Source: Pohlia nutans
Taxonomy: Eukaryota > Streptophyta > Bryopsida > Bryales > Mniaceae
Length of the DNA stretch: 64,000 nucleotides
Assembly (NCBI GenBank): GCA_022496805.1
Contig: CM040087.1
Location: 6,398,001 to 6,462,000, forward strand
Direction of reading: 5' to 3'
Below are positions 1 to 12,069 of the stretch, piece after piece (position 1 is the first letter of the stretch; each line of letters opens with the position of its first letter). The translations under genes and the position numbers were made by a program. The notes under the pieces are model-generated. The model was given only the letters and a program-made list of their open reading frames with translations, did no database searches and had not been told where the DNA came from.

Positions 1-647
1 CATGTTAGCATTTTGGAGGTCCACGGCCTTTGGACTTTGGTCTCTAGTGTAAAGGGTTGAGCCAAGGTTTCTTGCAATTTGATTGGTGGAAACCGACGGC
101 CTCTCGACCTTCGGCCATAGTGTGAAGCGGCCCTTCCATGAAATGTAAATTCAAAGAAACGACTACCGCAAGCTTTTCACCTTTGTCTTAGAAGACAAAT
201 GCGACCCCACCAGGTCTAGTACGGAATTTTGTATGACGCCCTACTCCAGCCCGAGTAAATCTGCATCGTCGATCTCCAGATCCAGCGGCCTACGCGTGCT
301 CATCTCGAAGCAAGTCGGCAGGCAGTGGCCCCCGCACAATCTCAGGGCTGCCCGGGCCATCTGCACCGCCGGATCTCCGATCCGACGGCCCACGCCGTTG
401 AGCCCAAAAAGGAGACCTAATCCAGTGGGAACGGGGCCTTCTTTATCTCTCTCGCTCGTCGCTCCCCCCTCAAATGTGTTTCGACGCCCCTGCTGCCATC
501 GGGCCATTCTTGCTGTCTGTCGCTGCAGCCGGACGCAGTGCATAGGCTCCGCACCAGCTTCCTGACTTCCCTCTCTGCTCCTTCCGGATCGTGTATTGGT
601 AGCTCGCAAGAGAAGGGGAGAGAGCGATCCGAGTAGCGCGGGTCAAG
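1..647. promoter_or_regulatory. Upstream and 5' leader region of the beta-tubulin gene
   Basis: No gene is supported here. The first 150 bases contain two stretches resembling the ends of the element at 11.4-11.9 kb (variants of CTAGTGTAAAGGG near 45-58 and CCATAGTGTGAAGCGG near 113-128), so this may be the edge of an old transposon. From about 230 the sequence becomes GC- and CT-rich and runs into the tubulin start codon, as expected for a promoter and untranslated leader. Open frames on both strands here have no recognisable product. Confidence 0.4.
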
Positions 648-2246
648 ATGAGAGAGATTTTGCACATCCAGGGGGGGCAGTGCGGCAACCAGATCGGTGC
701 CAAGTTCTGGGAGGTGGTGTGCGAGGAGCATGGCATCGACCCCACGGGGACGTACCAGGGCGTGTCGGACTTGCAGCTGGAGCGCATCAATGTGTACTAC
801 AATGAGGCGAGCGGCGGGCGGTACGTGCCGCGCGCGGTGCTGATGGATCTGGAGCCCGGGACGATGGACAGCGTTCGGTCGGGTCCGTATGGACAGATCT
901 TCCGGCCGGACAACTTCGTGTTCGGACAGACGGGCGCGGGTAACAACTGGGCGAAGGGGCACTACACGGAGGGTGCGGAGTTGATCGACTCGGTGCTGGA
1001 CGTGGTGCGGAAGGAGGCGGAGAGCTGCGACTGCTTGCAAGGTACTTGCGATGGCTAATGGTGTAGTGAGCAATGGTCCGATGGCTTGTGGCGGGGTTGT
1101 GAGGATACTTCGGGTGTTATTGGTTTGGGGCGATGGTTTTGGCCGGGGCTGAGAATGTGGTTGGGGGTGATTGGCAGGGTTTCAGGTGTGCCACAGTTTG
1201 GGAGGAGGAACGGGATCGGGTATGGGAACATTGTTGATATCGAAGATCCGCGAGGAGTACCCGGATAGGATGATGCTGACGTTTTCGGTGTTTCCTTCAC
1301 CGAAGGTGTCGGACACTGTGGTGGAGCCTTACAATGCGACTTTGTCGGTGCACCAGCTGGTGGAGAATGCGGACGAGTGCATGGTGCTGGATAACGAGGC
1401 GCTATACGATATCTGTTTTAGGACATTGAAGCTGATCACCCCTTCATGTGAGTGCGGTCGATTGTTGGACATGGATGTGGCTGTGGAGATTTGAACGCTA
1501 GTTGTGTGACATGCTGAGAGGAGTATATTACTTGGAGTAGTGTGTAGTTGACTGGTGTGTTGGATTGTTTGGGTGCAGTCGGGGACTTGAACCATTTGAT
1601 ATCTGCGACGATGAGCGGTATTACTTGCTGTCTGCGGTTCCCGGGTCAGCTGAACTCGGATCTGCGGAAGCTGGCGGTGAACCTGATTCCGTTTCCGCGG
1701 CTGCACTTTTTCATGGTGGGGTTCGCGCCGCTGACGTCGCGGGGGTCGCAGCAGTACAGGTCGCTGACGGTGCCGGAGCTGACGCAGCAGATGTGGGACG
1801 CGAAGAACATGATGTGCGCGGCGGACCCGCGGCACGGGCGGTACCTGACGGCGTCGGCGATGTTCCGGGGGAAGATGTCGACGAAGGAGGTGGACGAGCA
1901 GATGATCAACGTGCAGAACAAGAACTCGTCGTACTTCGTGGAGTGGATTCCGAACAACGTGAAGTCGTCGGTGTGCGACATCCCGCCGACGGGGCTGAAG
2001 ATGTCGTCGACGTTCATCGGGAACTCGACGTCGATCCAGGAGATGTTCAGGCGCGTGTCGGAGCAGTTCACGGCGATGTTCAGGAGGAAGGCGTTTCTGC
2101 ATTGGTACACGGGCGAGGGGATGGACGAGATGGAGTTCACGGAGGCGGAGAGCAACATGAACGATTTGGTGTCGGAGTACCAGCAGTACCAGGACGCGTC
2201 GGCGGAGGAGGAAGGCGAGTACGAGGAGGATCTGGAGGAGGCCTAG
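648..2246 (+). CDS. TUB: Beta-tubulin, three exons
   Basis: Beta-tubulin pairs with alpha-tubulin to build microtubules and binds the exchangeable GTP. Exons by splice signals and phase are 648-1041, 1178-1447 and 1579-2246, giving 443 residues, normal for the family. The protein opens with MREI, the tetrapeptide through which tubulin mRNA is autoregulated in animals. It carries the GTP-loop signature GGGTGSGMG at the start of exon 2 and ends in an acidic tail rich in Glu. Both introns are short (136 and 131 bp) with GTACTT/GGCAG and GTGAGT/TGCAG borders. Codon use is strongly GC3-biased, unlike the AT-rich surroundings and the succinyl-CoA ligase gene at 24 kb, which suggests a highly expressed housekeeping isotype. 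The start is fixed by the invariant MREI. Confidence 0.97.
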
Positions 2247-4045
2247 ATGGGGTGGTAGTAGTGGTGGCGGTAGGAGTGGTTGGATTTTGGGTGTGTTTTG
2301 GAGCTGGCTCGTGAAACAGGACGGTCTGTTTCTGGGCTTACTAGGGTATAATCCCGGGTTTTATGTACTTACAAGTGTTGATACAATATCTGTTTTCAAT
2401 CGTTTTGTGTATACCTTCTTATGTTCCCCTTCGGAGTGCAATCCTTGTGCTTGTTTCGGTAGTTGGATTGGTGTTGCCTATTGTTTGAGTGTGTTCTGGT
2501 GCAATTTTTTTTATTGGAGTTACTTATAGTCGTAGTGGTTCGCTAGCTTCAAATTGATCACCTATGGTTGAGTGCTTTATCTTCGTCGTATCTCATAGTG
2601 TCTTCTTGTTTGAGTCAATTGATTCTGTTTTTGGATTTGTGTATGTTAATCTTTTGTCGTTACTGACAATTGTCTGTCTTTGCACCATTATTTGATATGT
2701 GGTTCTGTTTCTATAGCGTAATTGTCATGACAGTGCCTGGTTTCTTTCGGTTTCGCAATTTATTTCCCAGCACATGTTTTAGGCTCCCAGTGAATGCGCG
2801 TTTGTTGTTAATGTCGAATATGTTTCTCTTCATATCTTCACCGGATATGTCCTTATTCAAATTTTTTGTATTTGTGTTTCAATCTTTGAACTATGAAGTT
2901 ATCAGAAGATTGGACACTGAAACCTTAAAATTAGATTTATGGCACTCTCGTCGATACAATGACTTGTAACCTTCTTGTGCCAGACAGAAGTATAGCTTTG
3001 TCTTCAGAAATTTCCAGGTATTTGGAATGGAGTATCGGACTTCTCCCGAGGGCGCCGCCATCCGCACTCAGGAACGGCACATTAGCTTACTGTGAGACGG
3101 GGCTGATATTTTCATATGAGTCCCGTCCTTGCATCATACAATTTGAGTTTCTCATCTTTATCACGCCATTGGACCGCCCTCTGAATGAATTTGACATGAA
3201 AAGGTCAATGGATAAGAGATTTGGACATAATTGTGAAGCTGGAGGGTCTTTGAAACGACACTCATCCTAATGTGATGGGGCTTACGTTTGAAGTGGTCGG
3301 GCTGCTTTTGTGTGTTGGCATGTTTGTGGTGTGGCACAAGTAGGGTTGGAACCGTGCCACATGCATATACCGAGAGACATAAAAGATGAGTTTTTTTTTG
3401 AGCTTTACATTCTTGGGTCTTCACCAGTCTTTGGAGACCAGTAAGTTAGTACACTGCTGTAGAATGTAATGATAACAATTGTGTGTAGCGTACAGTGGGC
3501 AGGTTGGTACTTCATTTTGTCCTACATTATTGATTATTGCAGTTATTATTGGTGTGGATACTCTGAATGAGCTGTTTGGTTCTGTGACCATTTTATTAGC
3601 TGGGACCATTTCAGTGCTATGACCATTTATATTAGCACATGTTTACGATTTTGCTGCTCTGAAATGAATCTTTCACAAGAGACTCGAATCTTGGACTACG
3701 TAGGAGCAGTTAAACATATACTGTAACTTTAAATGATCAATTTGCCATCTGTGGTAGAGATGGTCTGCCGATTGACTGTTTAATTTCATCTGGTGAGAAA
3801 GATCTTTGTATCCCTGAGAAGTGGACATAAGGTTCTTTAGCTCTTGCAAGGGTTCACCCTTTTTCCCTCACTGCATAAAGATAAAAAAATCAAAACATGT
3901 GGTTCTTGAAGTGGGGCTGCTATGGATTTCCAACTCTCCAGCATCATTCTTTAATTATAGAATCATGGGGCATGTCCAATATTTTAAAATTTGATACAAC
4001 GAATCTCATGCAACAATTTTTATTCCCAGGTACAAGTTGCAAGGG
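2247..4045. other. 3' flank of beta-tubulin, no gene seen
   Basis: The first few hundred bases are T-rich and probably include the tubulin 3' untranslated region. Beyond about 2.6 kb the sequence is ordinary AT-rich DNA with short open frames that match nothing recognisable. Confidence 0.5.
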
Positions 4046-4568
4046 TTAACTCCTAAATGATAGAGGGGTAAGGGCAAAACCTGGATGTGTTATAAAATGT
4101 TGCTTTTGCAATTTTGATGAAGTTTAGTCCCAAATTCATCAAATTTGGACCAACCTTTGGACTAAACTTAGATGAAGTTTGGTCCAAATTTAGAAGCATT
4201 TACCATTTAAAATTCACCAAAATTACAAAATTTATTTTTAGAATTTTAAATTTGATATTATTGGTTAGAACTAAACATTGTATTCTAAAATTTAGAAAGG
4301 AAGTTTTTTTCAATTGAGAGAACATCATTTGTTTCTTGAAATAGTAAGTTTTATAACACTTGGACAATATTGAGGTCTTTGTCTTTGAAAAATTCCTTAG
4401 TGAACCTAAATATTGCAAATGAAATGTATCAAAAAACACTAGAATATGATCTCTATCTTCAATTTTGACAAAAAATCAAAATTTGAAAACTGTCATTTTC
4501 TGCTTATGGGTAGTCATTGCTGTTTGGGTTGCCATTAGAAAATAGTCGATTGGTCACTTATAGGTTAA
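4046..4568. mobile_element. TTAA-flanked MITE, family F1, copy 1
   Basis: It is flanked by TTAA at 4046-4049 and 4565-4568. The left end reads CTCCTAAATGATAGAGGGG; the right end read inward is CCTATAAGTGACCAATCG. It shares internal sequence and order with the copy at 50379-50930: both have the stretch around ATTGGTT..AACTA.ACATT, then GAACATCATT, then GACAAT.TTG. There is no coding capacity, so it is non-autonomous. TTAA duplication and CCC-type ends are the mark of piggyBac transposition. Confidence 0.8.
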
Positions 4569-4732
4569 AGAACCTTACAGAGATTACAATTTTCTTTGCA
4601 ATTGCTGTGGGCAAAGTAATTTCAATAAGTTTTGCTTTTGGTTGTATATAAGTTTGAATTAAAGTACAATTTCTAATGTACTGAAAACAAAATGGATTTG
4701 TATAAAATCATGTATAATTTAGTTTTGATACA

Positions 4733-4795
4733 GATAGATAGAAACTCCGGTCCTCTTTCAAAAGCCGGCGTGAATAAGTGTCCGTTCGTAATGTC
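4733..4795. repeat. Short dispersed repeat, copy 1
   Basis: About 63 bp beginning GATAGATAGAAACTCCG and including GCGTGAATAA and CGTTCGT. It recurs at 10231-10293 with small differences. Origin unknown; it may be a fragment of an older transposon. Confidence 0.65.
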
Positions 4796-5795
4796 AATGA
4801 CTCAGTGCCCACCGGACAAAGGGCCATTGGAACTAGTTTTGATACATTAAAGAAAACATTTACAAGGAAGAAGTCACAGCAAGATGTAGAACATGATGCC
4901 AATTTTATTGTAGCTCACACTAATTGTGCTTTAAAGGTGTAGTGTAAATATCAAATTGGGTTAACTTAGTCATGAATAGATTAAATTGAAGTACCAATTT
5001 TCCATCCTAGTTTTTACAAAATATGATGGCATCATGATTTTTGAAAAATTGAACTAGAGTTTTGCGATGATGTGAACAACTTTTGAAGATATAAGGTGGA
5101 GTGGCTTATAAATGCTTAAACCCCCATTCTGGTCTTCAAAAACTGCCACCCAAAAAGTCTTATATGAACCACTTTTAATAATCCTCAAGGAATTTAAATC
5201 TTATCACTTGTCATTCAATGAGAGCCTTCTACCAATAGGCAGAGTTCGAGCATTTAGGATGCAATTCATGATACTTTTTGTGTTGTAAAAACCCAACCTT
5301 CATGTATGTTACAAGTGGGGTATGATTATTTTTTCACTTTCAAAATTCATACAGATTACATTCAATTGAGCATTTTGATTTTTGATTTTTTGATTTTTCA
5401 CTATTATTCTAGATTCTTGTTCCTCTATCATCTATAAATAGTTCCAATTAGATTTTCAAAAAATTCCAAGCTCAACCACTTAAATGGTTATTTTATTGTA
5501 TGTTTATATCTTTTTACTATATAAAATAAATTTATGATTTACAACACATTAACAAAAGATTTAGAGGTCTAATTATACTATGTTGATGCCATTAGATTTT
5601 AAACCTATCACACCAAGATTCATTTATTAAAAGTAGAAAATTTATTTTTGATGAATTTTCCTCAAAATTTTCAAAGTTAATGTACAAATAATTTGAAATC
5701 ATCATGCTTAACATTGTTTCTAAATTAGAAATCAACCTCAAAGTAGTAATAAAAGTAATATATTATAGCACATTCAAAAAGTTATAAAAGTCATA
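4796..5795. other. AT-rich intergenic DNA
   Basis: No gene or structured repeat recognised. Confidence 0.5.
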
Positions 5796-5897
5796 CTCCC
5801 TCTCTCCCATAATGGCTGGCATGTAGGTTCTCTCAAATCTATCTCAACAGGTAGATTTGAGAGAACCTACGTGCCAGCCATTATGGGACAGAGGGAG
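5796..5897. mobile_element. Stowaway-like MITE, near-perfect palindrome
   Basis: A 102-bp foldback with arms of about 45 bp, ends CTCCCTCT...AGAGGGAG, flanked by TA on both sides (5794-5795 and 5898-5899). Ends beginning CTCCCTC and a TA duplication are typical of Stowaway elements mobilised by Tc1/mariner transposases. The arms are almost identical, so the copy looks young or can form a stable RNA hairpin. Confidence 0.88.
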
Positions 5898-6206
5898 TAT
5901 ATTATACTCTTTCATCCTATAATAGATGATTCTTTTGAGAAATAAAAACTGTCCCAAATTACTTCATGCAAATCATTTATTCAATTTGAAATTGTTTTAT
6001 TAATTCTAACAAAGTAAAATTACAAGACAAGTGCACAAGAAGTGTTTTTTTATCAGTGAAGCTTTTCTTTAGTCGTGTGACTGTGCATCACAAACAATAT
6101 AAGCTAAAATAACTAAAATCATTGCTAGCATAAGTTTGTTGCGCTAGAGAACACATTGCAATGAACATTACTATAGTGCCACATGCCACACATACCATGT
6201 GTAATA

Positions 6207-6287
6207 CTCCCTCTATCCCATAAAAAGACCATGAAAACTTCTTTAGTGCAGAGTAGTTTTCAAGGTCTTTTTGTGGGACAAAGGGAG
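6207..6287. mobile_element. Stowaway-like MITE, second copy
   Basis: An 81-bp foldback with ends CTCCCTCTATCCCATAAAAA and its inverted partner, flanked by TA at 6205-6206 and 6288-6289. The ends match the 5796-5897 copy but the arms differ (AAAGACC in place of TGGCTGG), so it is a related subfamily. Confidence 0.82.
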
Positions 6288-6708
6288 TAGTATGATATTG
6301 CTTCGACTGACAACTACTCTGAAATAGAAACTTATTTGGAGATTTGATGAAAGCATTCTAGTTCGCTTAATTTTTTGATTTTTTTCAAAAGCATCACATA
6401 GGGAGATAAATACAAGATTTCCACAGGGGAAAACGAGGACAAATTTCCCACAATTTTAACTTTCCCAAATAAAAAATACACTACAATCATCCCAAGAGAG
6501 TTACAATTGTGGAAATTTTGCCCACTTCCCATATAAAATCCCATGTAGGAATCTCTTCATTCAACCCGCATAGGCCCGTGCATATGAGACGACTCCGTTC
6601 AGTTGTGATACTTATGAACCTGGAAAATGAGTACGCAGGTGTTTGGACTCATTTGATGCATGTCGGTAGATGTTTTTGTATCTAAAAGCCTTACGAAGGG
6701 TGGAAATT

Positions 6709-6790
6709 TTGGGAATAGTTCCAGCACCGATTTGTGCTGGAATTATTCTGAGGACGTCAGAATAAATCGGTGCTGGAACTATTCCCAAAA
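6709..6790. repeat. 82-bp inverted repeat (hairpin) of unknown type
   Basis: The outer arms are a perfect inverted repeat of about 26 bp (TTTGGGAATAGTTCCAGCAC and its partner). A second inner 9-bp stem (TTATTCTGA/TCAGAATAA) is offset by a GTGCTGGAA bulge. No clear target duplication is visible. It could be a small MITE or a hairpin RNA source. Confidence 0.7.
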
Positions 6791-6999
6791 GTTATCGTCC
6801 GAGTTTGGTACTAGCGGGATTACTCTACCACTACTACCTCATACTCTTGAAATTATTTCTAAATGTGTAATATTTCCAACAGATCAACATCCTTCTTGTT
6901 AGCTGCGTTTTATCCAGGTTCAAACACGAGCACAAGCATATACCACATGGTCTTGCGAATGTCAGGCTAGGAACCAGTTCTTCCCACCGGAGCACGTTT

Positions 7000-9975
7000 T
7001 CACGAGAGCTCTGCTGTCGCTGCCACATTGCGGTCGATCATTGGTTCATATTCATTATGCAAGCCTCCCTTCACACAGCAGACAATTTGGCAATTCTGCT
7101 TCATAGCTCGTACAGTCGTACTGCAGCGAACTTTCTTTTGAGCTGGAATCAGATGTGTCATTGTGAGGAAACTGATGTGAGCTTCACAACCTGAAAGATA
7201 TTCTGAAGAATTTGAACATATTGTGGACATGCAGTGTGTAGTGAACATTGTGGCTAAGCACCATACATAGCACCATGCATATATATAGCTCACGAAAGAG
7301 AATTGAATTTTAATTATAATGTCTTCATTCGCTTTATCGGCATCTCTCGGTCTATGCAACAACTAGGATAAGGCAATAACAGATGCCCATATTATGGTAA
7401 TTACCTCGTTGCCTATTCCTTCGAACAGGTCTGCGGATGACACCGTCTGTGCACCTAAGTCGATTGTGCGTTTTGGAACGTGTATTACAGGCGGGGTAGG
7501 AATCATCTGCGGACGTCGCAATGAAAACAGTGAAATTTTAGCTCAGGAAAGTGTGGAGGCTTAAAAATTAGATCAGAATCAATGACTTGCTTACCTCGCA
7601 ACAAGAAAGCAAGTTCAGCGTCGCGATCATAGTCAGACAACTCATCCAGATCAACCACTACGGGCACTGAAATTGAAAGATCCTGTTGACAAACGAGGGA
7701 GGTCTTAGTTGTGTGCAATGCCTTCTGGAATTTTAATACACTACTAAGATCGGTCCATTGAATTGCAGTACCCAGTTTAAAGACAGATGTTAAGTACCTG
7801 TCCGAGGTAGCTGTTTACGAGAGAATGTTTTGCAGTAGTTTCCGTGACGTCCATCTGGATGTGTGATAGTTGATTTGGGAGCTGATGATGTACCTCTTCA
7901 ATAGGTAATGGTTGCTTCATCGCTTGAAGTTCAGCTATTAAATCTCTTTTGAAATCCGCTAGTTCCTTACAGTACGACTCAGCCATGAGCTTGAAACTGG
8001 TCGTGAGATTTTCCTTGTTGGAAGCGTCTCCTTCGGCAACTTGCTGAGCCTGTAATAGATCGAAGGATAGAAAACGTCTACAATTTTAATTGGTATAATT
8101 TTTCAAGTTTTCATCACCAGAAATTGAATACTTAAATCGTTTACCGAAGTTTGACACATATATAGGAAGTTGCTGAAAAATATAAATTTACCGGTACCTT
8201 GAGATTTCTAATATCGTGCAGAACAGCTTCCTCTGCGGCTTTAATGGCTGTTAGCATACTGCTGTTCGCAGTCTCTTCTTCTTTGAGCTGACATACGGGC
8301 ATGGAAATGTCAAGCGAGATTGAAATGATCCTCTGCTATATCCAGTGAGAAGTGGAAATTCCTTTTATCAATATCCTTTATCTAAAATCCTCCGTGACAT
8401 AGTGCGAATTCTAATGCGCCGTATTTAAAACTGGAGAAAATGCAGTAATTATGGTCAATCAAATGCAATGGTTATGAAAGCCTCATTTCCAAGAAGTGAG
8501 ATCTGACCAGTTTATGGAGTGCGTTTTGCTGAAGCGAACATTTTGACCTGTTGTCTCTACCTGCCAGGGAATTATACGTCAGGTTTCTATAACTCTACAG
8601 TAAACGTAAGAAATATTTTGTGCGTTGATTGACAAGTGTTGAAGTATGTAGCCAGCTTCCAAGTTCATGCGCTTCGATAGTGTCTTCATTACATTAGGTG
8701 TGTTGTCAAAAGAGTAGCGATCTTCTTACTTTCGAAGCATGTTTCTTCAAGAAATGTCTTGATCTGCTGATAATCGTCACAAATTCTTCGAAGAAGAGCT
8801 GTCTGTTCTTCTCTCAGTTTCTCCAAGCTACCTAGTCTTTTCTCCAGGTCCTCAGAGACATTACCTGACAAAAAGAAAAATCAATGATGAATTCAACAAA
8901 CGTCTTCAGTGTATAAGAGGGAGAGAAATTATGAGAAACAGAGAAGTGCACATAAAATGCCGCTCGAGAATAAGTGCAACAAGCAGGTAACTGAAAATTT
9001 GCCGGAAAGTGACATACACTGTGGCCATGGACGAGGTGTGCCGTTCTGAGGTCCAGCTAAACAAAGCGAAGCGCTTGTGCAAGTTGAACTTCCTGGCGTC
9101 GAACCTCCACCGACATTTCCAGACAAGTTTCGACGGTGAAGACTTGACGCCAATCCAGCAAAATAAGGAGAAGGAGGCTTTGGCTGACTGAGCGATATCT
9201 CTTTATCTTGGAAGCCTTTTTTCCACTACATTCGTGACGAATTGATTTAACATAATTGGACTTGAATCGAATAAATCACAATCAATGATCCGAGAACTAA
9301 AGAAATCACAATCAAAATTGCTCATAAACTAAAAATCACATCCGAAACTGCTGAAGATTAAGGAGAACATGTTTTTCGTGTAGCTAAATGACCAAGGAAT
9401 CAATCCTGCAGTCAAGAGTCACTCACTTGTTCGCAACCGTAATCCTCTGGCTGTGAATCTTGTGAGAATCGCTGCGTACTTTGCGATTGCGTAAGCCATG
9501 TTTGCGAAAGAGATCGCTGATTCTGTGAGGAATACGGATTGCAAGAGCGCGACCCTTGCTGTAAACCGTACTCCAACTGTGCATCCGATCTTGCTTTTTC
9601 GATCGGCGTCCGTGCGATTTCACGCCTTCATACGACCAGAGAGACAGAGCGATTTGTAATAAATTAGTCCACACGCTCGTGACATAGATAAGAAAGCAAG
9701 TGTAAAAATATACAGTACAATTGAACAAGAACTAAATTATATCATGCGCTGCACGTACAGCACTTGTTCAATCGTGTTCCGTGAATGCACTGTAATTTAA
9801 TTCAAGATGTGTGCTCAAACTAGTAAGAAAAATCGAAGCGCTATGAAAGTATGATCAAATGTTGAGAGGACAATGTCACGAACCCTGGGACGAGCGGGAG
9901 ACGAGCATATGGCGACCGAGCAGTGTGGCTTTGAGGGCCAGGCCTGCTGTCTAAGCTCAGGCTGCGCTTCTTCAT
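7000..9975 (-). CDS. Coiled-coil protein resembling meiotic PRD3/PAIR1, ten exons
   Basis: Exons on the minus strand: 9884-9975, 9427-9625, 9018-9183, 8730-8864, 8508-8560, 8198-8287, 7798-8049, 7595-7682, 7405-7506, 7000-7190. All junctions are GT-AG and stay in frame, giving 455 residues. Residues 60-97 are rich in Ser/Gln (SLSQTWLTQSQSTQRFSQ). Residues 153-330 look like coiled coil, opening NVSEDLEKRLGSLEKL. A short acidic VVVDLDEL patch follows near 337, then a Cys/basic C terminus. This order and length match PRD3/PAIR1, a plant protein needed for meiotic double-strand break formation. The match is by architecture, not by a catalytic motif; another coiled-coil protein is possible. The first exon (MKKRSLSLDS) is the least certain. 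Confidence 0.6.
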
Positions 9976-10054
9976 GATGAAATCCGAGCTCTGTCGTCAG
10001 CAGAGTGTGGCTATGGCGTGTTCATGTTTGTTCAATTTCTCCTTGTGACGACGA

Positions 10055-10095
10055 CGCTCCCAATGGGAAACGCTCCCATTGGGAAACGCTCCCAT
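10055..10095. repeat. 16-bp tandem repeat upstream of the coiled-coil gene
   Basis: Two and a half units of CGCTCCCAATGGGAAA. The CCCA.TGGG core is itself palindromic. It lies about 80 bp 5' of the proposed start codon of the 7.0-10.0 kb gene, in its likely leader or promoter. Confidence 0.7.
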
Positions 10096-10230
10096 GTTCC
10101 CAGTTCCCCATGTTCCCAGTTGTTCACGTTCCCTGTTCCTCTCGAGAACTTCATTTTAGGTAGCCAAACCTATCCTAAAAGTTTTTAAAAAAAAACACTA
10201 GGATTTCACAATGCTTCGCACAGAGGCTGA

Positions 10231-10293
10231 GATAGATAGAAACTCCGAGCCTCTTGCGAGGCTTGCGTGAATAAAGTGTTTGTTCGTTAAAAA
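10231..10293. repeat. Short dispersed repeat, copy 2
   Basis: Same 63-bp unit as 4733-4795 (GATAGATAGAAACTCCG at the start), direct orientation. Confidence 0.65.
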
Positions 10294-10408
10294 GTTAGAG
10301 GCTGACATTATATAAAATGTTTTTCACAAGCAATTCCTACATGATCTGTACAAAGGTTGATGTTATATGAAATGTTGCTCACGAGCAATTCCTACATGAT
10401 TTTCCCCA

Positions 10409-10862
10409 TTATCCCTTTAGTGCCCAGGTAATTGCTAAGTGGTCAGTAGATCATTAAAAAATGAAATGCTGTAAAATCTGTGAACCATCTCAGTCCGGTG
10501 TCTAAAGTTCTAATGTGTAACTTTTGATTTTACAGATGATGCAAAAAGAATTTGACTTTCTTAGCTATCAAATACCTATGTACAAAAGACCAAAATACTG
10601 CAAATACCTCAAAATACAACAAATACCTCAAAATACAACAAATACGTACAAATACAACACATATACTATGTGGTGTGTTTGGAGGTTTGTTATCTTGTAT
10701 TTTTTTTGGATTGTGTTCTCTTGTTCATGTTCCATTAGTCCAATCTTGATCAATGTATCAATTATGTATGAGTTCGTTATTGACATGAAAAATTGCAATG
10801 GAGAGGTGTTGCCATAGCAGTGTGGTTATAACCCAGAACCACCTTGGGCACCAGAGGGTTAA
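10409..10862. mobile_element. TTAA-type MITE with CCCTTTAGTGCCC ends
   Basis: The left end is CCCTTTAGTGCCCAGG after TTAT (decayed TTAA). The right end read inward is CCCTCTGGTGCCCAAGG before TTAA at 10859-10862. The interior holds a 21-bp tandem repeat (AAATACCTCAAAATACAAC, about 10605-10645). No coding capacity. Confidence 0.68.
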
Positions 10863-11397
10863 AGAGAATGATAAGATTTCTAAAGTACCTAATGTGTTCA
10901 TGTCAAGAACAGTATGACAATATAACGGTAATATAAAGGTAATATAAAAAAGAGCATAGTGATTCCAAGGATATTGTGTACACATGAACAAGTCTTTAAA
11001 AGTAATAAAAATAAAATAAAAAATGTTCTTAACAAGAAAAAATGCCACTATACCTATCAAAGTTTTAGAAAACAACTCTAAATATGATTATATAATCTAG
11101 AGCAACATAACTCAATACAAAATGCTTCCAAAAACCTTGCATGCTTCCAAAAACCATGCAACCCTCGAATCATTTAGTTTGATACATTGCGTATTCACAA
11201 ATAATTCGGAATTAAGTTGGATGGTACAATTTTCTGATTTATGTAATTTCATGAAATTTGGTTCAAAAATCATTAATTCAAATTTGGATGATTTTTTGAA
11301 TTAATTCATCCACTCACTTCTGTCACAACTTATAATTCCATTGTAAATTTCAAGGTTATTCAAATTTGGTTTTTCCCGGAAGACCCCTCAATTCTTA

Positions 11398-11912
11398 GGG
11401 CCTCTTTACACTAGAGACGAGAAGCCATGAGGAGAGAAATTTCAGCCAATAGGAGGCCTAGAAACCGAGAAGACCAAAGAATGTCACTTTACATCTGAAA
11501 TTTCAGTCCAAGGGACGAAAGGAGGAGAAAATGACATGAACAACACTTTTGTCCTTTGTGACAACAAAAGTGCACATTTTTCAAGGCCTCTGGATTTTGT
11601 GTTAAGCCCACCTCAAGAGGTGGTTTTGACGCAAAATCCGGGAGGCCGTTTGGCCAAAATTCTCACAACCAATCATTTTTTATTTTTTAAGAATATTTAA
11701 GAACTTTATTTTTTATGAATATTTTTTATTTTAAGAAGTCAACATTTTTTATTTTTTATTTTGTTAAAAAATCAACACTTTATTTTGTGGCCCCTTCTTA
11801 CTTTACACTATATCCATAGGCCGTCAAGTTCAAAGGTTGACTTCTCAAGGATGAGCCATGACCCTTGTGAGGTTTTCTCCACAGCTTCTCGCCTCCAGTG
11901 TAAAGAGGGCCT
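11398..11912. mobile_element. Inverted-repeat element with TTTACACT ends
   Basis: Ends are GGCCTCTTTACACTAGAGAC on the left and, read inward from the right, GGCCCTCTTTACACTGGAGG; the match continues through CGAGAAGC. The interior contains repeats of TTTTTTATTTT. No clear target duplication and no open frame of note. Similar end sequences occur at the very start of the window. Confidence 0.68.
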
Positions 11913-12069
11913 CTGAGTGTCTCTGTCTGGATAGGACTTCATATCCCTCCAGAATTGCAAGAGATCTTTCAACCCTCAATACTTGAACTAACATGAGAAT
12001 AGAGGACTGAAGGATATCTTACCTCCTTTGTAATTTTGGAGGGACATGCATGAAGTCCGAGACAACTTG

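Noticed and set aside
417..1073. Long minus-strand frame opposite beta-tubulin exon 1 (and another at 1329-2102)
   Set aside because: The GC3-biased tubulin codons leave few stops on the other strand; the products are Arg/His-rich shadows with no family match.
9009..9191. Plus-strand frame of about 54-60 residues starting MDEVCRSE
   Set aside because: It lies opposite exon 3 of the minus-strand coiled-coil gene, which has phased splice sites; no independent support.
10605..10645. CRISPR-like or satellite array
   Set aside because: A 21-bp unit repeated about twice without spacers, inside a MITE.
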